Assembly: GCF_019393635.1 (NCBI RefSeq) | Contig: NC_057863.1 | Coordinates: 2,501-66,500 of the forward strand | Source: Dromiciops gliroides | Taxonomy: Eukaryota > Chordata > Mammalia > Microbiotheria > Microbiotheriidae | Reading direction: 5' to 3' | Length of the DNA: 64,000 nucleotides | Shown here: positions 38,161 to 45,649 of the stretch, one piece after another | Position numbering within the stretch: position 1 is the first letter of the stretch | Layout of the letters: each line of letters starts with the position of its first letter | Translations under genes and position numbers: made by a program | Notes under the pieces: generated by a model | What the model saw: only the letters and a program-made list of their open reading frames with translations | What the model was told of the DNA's origin: nothing | The model's database searches: none

Positions 38161-38695
38161 AGGGGGAACTTCAGTGTTTTGGCCTAGCCAAGGTGAAAAG
38201 ATCTACTTGTCAAAGCTTCTCATGCTTCCTGTTGCTGTGAGCCAAGGCAAATCCCTTGGTGTCTCAGTACCTCAATGTTTTCATCACTAGAAATGGGGAC
38301 AGCGTTTCTTATAAAGCTTACAAGGTTTTCTGAGCAAAATGTGTGGTATACCCTGGACCTTTTTTTTTTTTTTGCTGTGACTCCCTTTGGCACTTCTGGT
38401 GACAGACTTAGCACTGATAACAGAGCCCTGGACCCCTTGGCAAATGAATGACTGTTGGGACATAGGAAGGGGAGGTGCATTCCCCAAGGAGTTCCCCCCG
38501 CAGGGAGGTGGCACGTGAAGAGCTACCTCTGCAGTCCACAAAGCTGAGCTCTGCTCTTCTCTGGCCAGTGCCAGCACAGAGTATGTAAGAACTTGATGAA
38601 CCATCCCTCAAATTGATGCTTCTCAGATAGGGCCAGGGGCTGCCCCTGCAGGGCAGGGCATGCCATAGAAACGTGAACAGCAAATTCCCACTCAC

Positions 38696-38731
38696 CTGGG
38701 GGGTCCTGGCTGTCAGGAGCACAGGGGGCAT
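38696..38731 (-). CDS. Gene B, first coding exon (start codon)
   Basis: The 36 coding bases read MPPVLLTARTPQ and end at a donor GTGAGTGGG (from 38695). The exon probably starts at 38739 after the acceptor CTTCCTCCAG. It joins the KRAB-A exon in phase 0 (TPQ-ESVTF). MPPxLLTAR leaders are common in KRAB-ZNF genes, which supports this start. The four exons total 2835 bases, exactly 945 codons with the stop. Confidence 0.9.
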
Positions 38732-39035
38732 TCCTGCCTCTGGAGGAAGGGCAGAGTGCTCGGAAGGCAGATCTGGGGAGGAAAGGGGGAACCATCAGAG
38801 AGAAAAGCACGGCCTGAGCCCCCCAGCCCTAGCGCGCCCCTTCCCACTCATTCACTGGCACCCCAGGGCTGGCTTCAGAGTCAGGGAGCCCCAGTGTCGT
38901 GTCTGCCCTGTAAAACACGATGGTTCTGTCACCCTGAGCATGTCGTGTAACCTCTGGGGACCCACTCCTCTGCCCTGGCAGAGGGGGCTGTGGGAGAATC
39001 CACACCTCACAGTCTCTGATCCAGGGGAGCTGGGA

Positions 39036-39290
39036 TAGGAGAGGAGGAGGAGGAGAACGAAGAGGAAGGACGGGAGGCGGGGAAGGGGAAAGAGGGAGGA
39101 AGAGGAGGAGTGATGGGGAGGGGGCATGAGGAAGGAAACAGGGCAGGAAGGGGAGGCAGTGGGGAGACAGGAAGAAGAGGATGGCAGAGGGTGAAGACCA
39201 TGGGGAGGGCGCAGGAGGGATGAAAAGGCAGTAGATGCAGAGGAGGAAGAGGAGATGAAGAGGAGGAGGAGGGCAGCCTGGGCGGGCGGA
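39036..39290. repeat. Polypurine tract next to the gene B promoter
   Basis: About 250 bases that are nearly all G and A on the plus strand (GAGGAGGAGGAGAACGAAGA and similar), broken by few pyrimidines. It lies within the presumed 5' region of gene B. Such tracts can form triplex DNA and slow polymerases. Confidence 0.85.
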
Positions 39291-39560
39291 AGACGGAGAG
39301 AAAGGGGTTCAGGAGTGGGGGGGTGTCTTCGGTGCAGTGCTGACCCCGCCCTGGAGGCCTCAGCGAGAGTAGGACGATGCCGGAAGTGCCCGCCCCAAGA
39401 GCAGAAATCGATGACGTCATGGGTCCCTCCGCGTTCCCATGGCAACACGCCCAGAAGGCGCGCCAACCTCTCTGGGAATTGTAGTTGGTGGCCCCGGGAG
39501 AAAGCGGAAATGCTCTCGAGGATGCTGGGACCTGGCAGGTGGGAGGGCGACCCTCCAGGA
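39291..39560 (-). promoter_or_regulatory. GC-rich promoter region of gene B
   Basis: The stretch is CpG-rich and TATA-less. It holds an ETS site GCCGGAAGTG (39379-39388), a perfect CRE palindrome ATGACGTCAT (39411-39420), an RFX-like CCCATGGCAAC (39436-39446) and a ZNF143-type ACTACAATTCCCAG on the minus strand (39472-39485). It lies about 650-800 bp upstream of the gene B leader exon, where a noncoding first exon is expected. The motifs could serve transcription both ways. The exact start site and first-exon donor were not found. Confidence 0.7.
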
Positions 39561-39935
39561 CGGCTCAGGGGTCCTGGCCGTGGCCACAGGAAGAGTGGCC
39601 ACGGCTGCCCAGCGTGGGGCCTCGCAGGGACCCTAAGGGCAGGAAGAACTAGAAATGTGGGCCCCACCAAGGGCCGTGAAGAGGCACGCGTGGGTGTGAA
39701 TAGGGGGCAGCCAACGCGGAATTCAGCTGCACAACAGGAGTCCCGTGGGCCGGCCCCGGGGAGAGGGGGAAGAATGGCGAGCAGGGATCTCAGCCGAGGG
39801 GAGCGAGGAGCAAGGCTGTGAGCCCTCCGAGGCCCACTGGACTGAGCTGCCCCGGGGGTGGGGGGACTCTTGGGAGTCAGCCGAGTCTGCTCGGCCAAAG
39901 GTCTCTCCAGCTACAAAGGAGTGACATCCGCCAGC

Positions 39936-40211
39936 ATGGCAGAGGATGCCAAGGCAAGGCACAGCGGGCAGGGAGGTCACCGGGATGCCGGTGGGCACCA
40001 CCAGCACCAAGACCCTGAACCCGAGAGTCTCGGGAAGATCAGGGCTTCCAGCACAGCGCCGGCGCCCGTCACCCTGACAACCAGCTCTGTGCAGGTGCTG
40101 CTGAAGCCTGAAGAAAGTTCCCTGGCACTGACCTATGGATCAATCTCCAAACCTGGCATCACTGAATCAGGGGAAATTAAGAAGGCCTCATGTTTGGTCA
40201 CCGGACCCTAA
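39936..40211 (+). CDS. Unrecognised 91-codon open frame beside the CpG-rich promoter
   Basis: An ATG at 39936 opens 91 codons starting MAEDAKARHSGQGGHRDAGG and ending KKASCLVTGP. The composition is rich in H, G, E and S, with no domain or signal I recognise. The frame is also open upstream to 39,858. It runs away from gene B, from a region with bidirectional-type motifs, so it might belong to a divergent transcript. It may equally be a chance frame in GC-rich DNA. It stops shortly before an L2 remnant. Confidence 0.18.
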   Translation: MAEDAKARHSGQGGHRDAGGHHQHQDPEPESLGKIRASSTAPAPVTLTTSSVQVLLKPEESSLALTYGSISKPGITESGEIKKASCLVTGP

Positions 40212-40249
40212 GGACCATGGGACGTTTCCATCTGACTTGCATGGCAAAG

Positions 40250-40350
40250 TTCCCATTTTTATTGTCTCCTCCCTTAGAATGTAAGATCTTTTGACCTTGA
40301 ACTTCCTTTTCTTTTTGTTTCTCCATCACTTAGCACAGTTCTTGGCCCAC
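40250..40350 (+). mobile_element. L2 3' end remnant
   Basis: CCTTAGAATGTAAGATCTTT, TTTTGTTTCTCCATCACTTA and GCACAGTTCTTGGCCCA are L2 3' end words. Confidence 0.5.
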
Positions 40351-40351
40351 T

Positions 40352-41318
40352 GATGTTGTTCAGTCATTTCTATCATGCAAGACTTTGTGTGACCCTATGT
40401 GGGCTTTTCTTGGCAAAAATCCTGGAGTTGTTTGCCATTTCCTTCTCCAGCTTATTTTACAGATGGGGAAAGTGAAGTAAACAGGGTGAAGTGCCTTGCC
40501 CAGGATCACACAGCTGGTAAGTGCTGATGCCAGATTTGATAACTGTGAGGGCCAAAATTTTATATATGGAGCATTATTTGGGTGACTCACCTTAATATTG
40601 GAGTCCCAGAAATACAAGGGACCTTTTAGGTTCTCCCTCTGCTCTGAACTGCCCTTTTTAGATATTTCTCCCAGGCCAATAAGAAAGGAGTCTCTAAACT
40701 TTAGTTCACAAAAGGATCAGATTTTATTACTTGGGAATTAATTAAACAACAAAGGTGAAACTAATAAGAATCAAAAATTAAGAAATAGGAAAATAGAAAT
40801 ACAGATAAATATTCTTAACTCTAAGCTTAACCTATTTAATCCTCAGACAGTTTCCAATTAAGCTAGTTCTAAGGAGTTTAGGGTTTTCCTTAATTAACTC
40901 ATGAAACCTGAAAGTCTACAGTTGCTCTCACCACTCAAAGACAGAATGAACACGCGCCACAGCAAGGGGAGTCACCAGAATGAGAGAGGGCCAAGAGCGA
41001 GCTCATGTTCTAGAAGAAGCTTAGAATTCAGGAAGAAGCCTAGCGTTCCAGAAGCAGCCCTCCCCTCCCTTCAGGAAGTGTTCAATCTTTCCTTCCCCAA
41101 AATGGGAGGTTCTTCAAAAACTGCCTATGGAGAGTTCTCCTCAGTTCAGTAGCATACGTATCCTCAGGGTGGGCCAGGTGTGGCCGCTCCCAAATGAGTT
41201 AGCTAAAAACGGGAATATTAATCTTTACCACAAATAATTTTTACCACACCTCAGGAAGACGAGCCTTCCTGACTCCAGGCCCAGCACTTTATCCATTGTG
41301 CCACCTAGCTGCCCTCTT
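40352..41318 (-). mobile_element. MAR1-like CORE-SINE split by an LTR
   Basis: The first part (40,352-40,543) reads TTCAGTCATTTCTATCATGC, GCTTTTCTTGGCAAAAATCC and GTGCCTTGCCCAGGATCACA. The second (41,249-41,318) continues TCAGGAAGACGAGCCTTCCT and TCCATTGTGCCACCTAGCTG. Together they make one antisense MAR1 with the LTR at 40,544-41,248 inside it. Confidence 0.75.
40544..41248. mobile_element. LTR fossil inserted in a MAR1 element
   Basis: About 705 bases starting TGTGAGGGCCAAAATTTTAT and ending TTTTTACCACA, set inside a MAR1 SINE. Its start resembles the LTR at 45,119 (TGTAAGGGCCAAATTTAATG), and similar words follow (ATTGGAGTCCCAGAAA and ATTGGGACTCAGAAAA), so the two are probably related. I could not find a clean target duplication and do not fix the orientation. 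No internal viral region is seen. Confidence 0.5.
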
Positions 41319-42299
41319 CACCCGTAGTAAGATCTTATTACAACAAGGAGAAAAGGTGGAGAAGATGGAAGCCCATTATCCAGACTCTACTAAGCACTGG
41401 GATTGATGGTCCAACAAATTAAACCATGAATACATCTGTCTTGAACAGACTGCAAATAGACAAAGACCTAGGCTCAAAACTGATGTAGGAAAAGATCATT
41501 TTGGGATGCTTTTAATCATCCCAAGCTATTCCATGAACAAAGAACCTGTTTGTAACATTGGTATTCTTTAGATGGTGATATGTAGCTCTGAAATATAGTA
41601 CACAAAAATGGCAGAAAAGTCAAAATTGTGAGTAACTCAAAGGGCAACAGGAGGGGTGTGTGATGGCCTTCAATACATTACAGAATATTCTCAGTAGTTC
41701 ACTGACTTGCAAGCAGGGGTAAACATGATTGAAAAACCAAGCAGGTGCCTGTGATAACCCATGGCCCAAGTATCCCACTAATATCCACAAAATGTTAATA
41801 AGCATCAGGAAAGGCTTCCAACATGTTAGGCAGAAATCCTAGAAGTGGGAGGGACAAGTTCAGCAGGGCTCTGAGGAACTTTCCTTTCCAGAAGGCCAGA
41901 TGATGCTTCAGGGTGCAGGCCCAGAAGCTTCTGGTGGGGCAGAGGATGTCCCCAAGAGAGATCTGCTTGAGGATATCTGAAGCCCAGCTTAGAAGTCGAC
42001 CCCTTCCCTATGGCTAGGCATGAAGTCCTGGAAAGGGGAGGAGGGGCCGGGTGAAGGGGGGGGCGCGGTTGGAGGAGGAAGAATGTGTAAACAGGACCAA
42101 GGGTCGATATGCACAGCCAAGGCACACCTGGGTACATGGAGCATCTCTGCAGTTGGACGGCAGGCACATCCGTAAGTTAAGGGAGCGAGGAGGGGGAGCG
42201 AGAGCGGTGATCCCCGGGGCCCAGCTGGGGGACCACCTCCCCAAGCAAGAGCAGTATGGAGTTTAACTAGGGGGAGGGGCAGGAGAGGGAGAATGCCCT
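41319..42299. other. Intergenic, nothing recognised
   Basis: No repeat family is named here. It becomes GC-rich from about 41,990, with CpGs near 42,030-42,240, leading into the promoter-like patch at 42,300. Confidence 0.45.
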
Positions 42300-42540
42300 G
42301 AGAGTGCACAAGGCGAACAAGCAGTCCGTGATTATGGACTACAATTCCCAGGAAGCATTGCGCTCAAAAGCAGGAACAATCCTTCCATTACTGGTCAGTT
42401 GTCATGGAAACATTAGAAGGTGTCTCCTTGCTAGAGGGGCAGGGAAGTAAGAGCATGGACTTATCTGATTTCCGCTTCCTCCTCCACAGCCTGAGGGCCA
42501 GTCCTTCACCTGCAGGTTACCTCCTTTCTGTTCAAGGTGT
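42300..42540. promoter_or_regulatory. Promoter-like patch with a long ZNF143-type site
   Basis: The plus strand at 42338-42362 begins ACTACAATTCCCAGGAAGC and ends ATTGCG, an almost complete long form of the ZNF143 (Staf) motif. A GTCATGGAAAC (RFX-like, about 42,401) and a GATTTCCGCTTCCTC (ETS-like on the minus strand, about 42,468) follow. No coding exon starts nearby. It may be a distal promoter of gene B, the relic promoter of a lost ZNF unit, or a promoter for an unseen noncoding RNA. Confidence 0.5.
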
Positions 42541-42649
42541 GAGCTAGGCCTTTCGCACCCTCTACCTGGCTCCCGCTAAAGCTAGCCCTACTGCTAACCG
42601 TAAGTGTAATTTCACCATTGTTACAGAAAAAAATATTGAACCAGCATCC

Positions 42650-42800
42650 TCAATGTTCTAGAAAAAAAGCATGTCCCCAGTGAGCACATTCATATGGTTT
42701 CTGTCCAGTATGAATCATCTGATGAGAAGATTCCAGATGATCTCTGGCTGAAAGCCTTCTCATACTTAGTCCATAGATGGCTGGGACCCAGATTGAATTT
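42650..42800 (-). pseudogene. C2H2 zinc-finger relic
   Basis: The minus strand reads LSMRRLSARDHLESSHQMIH, TGQKPYECAHWGHAFF. The linker and the QMIH end match the fingers of gene B. The second cysteine is tryptophan and the preceding cysteines are lost. It is a relic of the end of a finger array. Confidence 0.65.
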
Positions 42801-42849
42801 TCTGCTGTGAAAAAGGTGTGAGAAAACAATGATTTTAAATGAGGTTTTT

Positions 42850-43253
42850 CAGGGGACCTGGGGACAGTCCCACCCCCCACTCAGGAACTCTGGCTGTTTT
42901 CTAAGAGCCAGCCCAGAGACAACAGAAATCAGACTAAGTAAATTAGAGACTATAGAAACCACACCTACCTGAAAGACTTTGCTATCAGTGGGTCTGTCTT
43001 TCACAGGACTTGAGGTCAGCAAAGTACAGCTCATTTTAATATAGACCACCCACAGGGAATGGAATGATGCTAGCCAATTAGCTGTGAGCAGTGTGTAAGA
43101 GCAACCCCCTAGGGAAGAAGGAACTGGGGTGGACCACAGTAGGCTTGAATTCCCTCTCTCTTGGGCTTGGGACCCAAGTGAGCCACACATTCTCTTCTCT
43201 CTCTCTAGGTAATGTAAGGCGTCTGAACTTTACTTGGAGCCCTGTTTGCGCTA

Positions 43254-43319
<66 letters not shown>

Positions 43320-43485
43320 ACAATATGGTACTAGGGTTTTTTTGGCTGGTGTGAAATACAGTCAATGCTCTCCTAACATTTAATGATTACTGCCTAAATG
43401 GGTGCAATAGGCATTAATTTATAAGTAGCAATATGTTAGAAACCCCAACCAGGTCACCAATAATTTAGAACACTGACAGGCTGTC
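42850..43485 (-). other. Third copy of the A-type gene 3' flank
   Basis: It matches 48,775-49,330 beside A2 and 1-310 beside A1, including GCTAGCCAATTAGCT, GAACTGGGGTGGACC, a long CT microsatellite (about 43,255-43,317) and CAATATTTCAAA at its end. The homology stops just where the finger exon should begin, so the gene body is gone. Confidence 0.7.
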
Positions 43486-43590
43486 CCCCAATATTTCAAA
43501 AAACACCATTGGTGACCACAATTGGTGTTTCAAACCCCTAAGTCTTCTGATCCTGATTTTCAAGAAATCTGGGTAAGAAATTCTGTATTT

Positions 43591-43722
43591 AGGGCAGCTG
43601 GGTGGTGGAGTAGATAAAGAGGACCTGAGTTCAAATCCAGCCTCAGACACTTGACACTTGCTGGCTGTGTGATCATGGGTAAGTCACTTAACCCTCATTG
43701 CCCCGCAAAAAAATAAAAAAAT
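43591..43722 (+). mobile_element. tRNA-derived SINE with internal deletion
   Basis: The head GGGCAGCTGGGTGGTGGAGT and the tail AAGTCACTTAACCCTCATTG are present, while part of the middle is missing. AAATTCTGT-type repeats flank it. Confidence 0.85.
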
Positions 43723-44138
43723 AAATTCTGTGTTTGTATATCTATTTTTGGTGATTCTTATGTGCCTGTGCCTTAAAATTATCACATGCCTTTTTTTCCT
43801 GTTTGCTTCTTATCTAACTGCCTACTTTCTTTCTCAAACCTTTTAATCTAGGCTTAAAGGCAAATGGGAAGATGTGGGGGAAAGGTTTTTGAAATGATTT
43901 TAGGTTGTTACTTTAACAAACCATGCCCAAATCATTTTACAGACTAAGTCAATAAGATCCTGTTAGGTTTTGTGTGGTTTTCGTATAGAAAGGGAAATTT
44001 TGAATTACATTACTGGGATTAAAAATACCAAACCCTATTATATTCCACAGGGATCCTCCTGAGTAAAAAGTCTCATGGACTGGGATAAGGGTAATCTGGA
44101 AGTGAAACTAGGAATGAAAGATAGAAAATTTATGGAAC
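43723..44138. other. Intergenic, nothing recognised
   Basis: AT-rich sequence without a frame or named repeat, ending in the 4-base repeat GAAC next to an LTR. Confidence 0.45.
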
Positions 44139-44551
44139 TGTCATGGGGTGCAGAGCACCCCAGAAGTTCTCTGGGGCACACCAAGGAATCTTCTCCTTGA
44201 GAAACTAAACCAGAGGACAGATAAACTGAACCAAACCGGACTGAGCTAGCTTCGGATTCCTACCCTTCATTCTGGTCTCCCTTACCCTGGGGAGATAAAT
44301 TTACTTTCCAGTCTCCTGTTCGAGGAGATTTGGTACCTCTGAGCCATGTGCTTTGTGCCAAATCTCCCCATGAAAAGTCCAAGGATTTCTTTCATGGTTT
44401 CCCTCCCCCCACCCTTCCCTTCCCTTGCTCCTAAATAAACTATCACCTTATTCTAACTAAGTTTTGTGTGCAAGAGGGTGTAATTCTTTAAAGAGGAATT
44501 CCTAAGAACCCCAACTCCCACCAACCTGTACCCCATTTTCCCACCATATCA
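44139..44551 (+). mobile_element. Solo LTR fossil (4-base target duplication)
   Basis: About 413 bases, starting TGTCATGGGGTGCAGAGC and ending CACCATATCA, flanked by GAAC (44135-44138 and 44552-44555). A polyadenylation signal CTAAATAAACT lies near 44,432. The words CTTCTCCTTGAGAAACTAAA are shared with the LTR at 63,423, so they are the same or sister families. Only a single LTR is present. It looks fairly well kept at its ends. Confidence 0.75.
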
Positions 44552-44560
44552 GAACTTTGT

Positions 44561-44965
44561 TGTGAGGAAATGGGGGTTGGGCTCACCTCAGTCTTCAAAA
44601 GGTCTGCCCCTCCTCCCCACCACCAGCAAACAAAATCACATGATTCAGGGAAGCCCTAGGCTGTACACCCTAGAGCTGCTCCTGACCTGTGTCTATGTGG
44701 GGGAGAAGTTGAAGGTTGTCCCTATGTGGCCTCCCCGTTGGCTAAGGAACACTGCCTTCCGATTGACTAGTTTTAGCTCACAGGTTGTAATCCTTGAGTA
44801 ACTGGGGAAGAAGGGGAAGGGCCAGTGATGTTAAGAGATAAAAAGGCATGTGAGCTTTCATTTTGTTTCCCATTCCACTAGGGAATGGACCCTACTCACA
44901 AGAATGAAAATAAAGGAGACTTTGGCACATCACCAACACTGAGTTTTGGAGTTCTATTCCTCACA
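44561..44965 (+). mobile_element. Second solo LTR fossil (5-base target duplication)
   Basis: About 405 bases with matching inverted ends TGTGAGGAA and TTCCTCACA, flanked by TTTGT (44556-44560 and 44966-44970). AGATAAAAAGG near 44,840 may be the TATA box, and AAAATAAAGG near 44,907 the poly-A signal. Only nine bases separate it from the LTR at 44,139-44,551, but the ends and duplications differ, so it is a separate insertion of another family. Confidence 0.75.
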
Positions 44966-45118
44966 TTTGTTACAAGCGACACAGAACTTCCTTTAGCTTG
45001 TCAAAGGCCTGAAAAAGGATCATCTGATTTCCAAACGTTGAGATTTGAAATTAGGCTTTGTAAGGGGGGGGGTAAAAGAACCCCCAGGTTCATTTAAGCC
45101 CCATAGGGGCCACCAATC

Positions 45119-45645
45119 TGTAAGGGCCAAATTTAATGTGGGAAGAGTTAATTGGGAGGCTAGCTGCAATATTGGGACTCAGAAAACAACAGGGGACCTC
45201 TAGGTCTTGAGCCTCCTCTCTTCCACACTGCCCTTCTCCCACCAGACTCAGCTGCTTCGAGTTTAGTTCTCTCTATCCCCCTGCATGTCCACTTTTAACT
45301 TTCTCACCTGCCGCCATGAACTCTTGTCTCTCTCTTCTTCTTGTCTCCTCCCGACCTCTCTTCTCTACCTCCCAGAATAAAAAACCCTTCACTCACAGGA
45401 AACCCAGGCCGACCACTCACACACCCCAAGCTAATTCACTGGCACCCCTAGGGGTGGTGCCCAAGGTCGGCTGGGGCACGAGGTTTCCTTGCATACCACC
45501 GCTTGGTGGAGGGGGCCTGGGCTTGGATTTTCCATGCATACCTCCACTGGGCAGAGTTAGGGTTAGTGCATACTCCTGCTGGGTGGAAGGAGCCATGTGG
45601 GGCAGGCCCTAAGCTTTCTAATTTTAGCCAAAGATGGGGTCCACA
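45119..45645 (+). mobile_element. Third solo LTR fossil (4-base target duplication)
   Basis: About 527 bases starting TGTAAGGGCCAAATTTAATG and ending AAGATGGGGTCCACA, flanked by AATC (45115-45118 and 45646-45649). AGAATAAAAAACCC near 45,375 fits a poly-A signal followed by a long R-U5 part. The start resembles the LTR at 40,544. No internal region follows. Confidence 0.7.
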
Positions 45646-45649
45646 AATC

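Noticed and set aside
39255-39821. 188-codon plus-strand open frame in the CpG-rich region
   Set aside because: It is Arg/Gly-rich from GC-rich codons, has no recognised domain, and overlaps the frame on the other strand.
38852-39898. 348-codon minus-strand open frame across the gene B promoter
   Set aside because: It is rich in Pro, Ser and Leu because it reads the polypurine complement and CpG-rich DNA. It shows no domain and crosses the promoter motifs. Chance frames of this size occur in such sequence.
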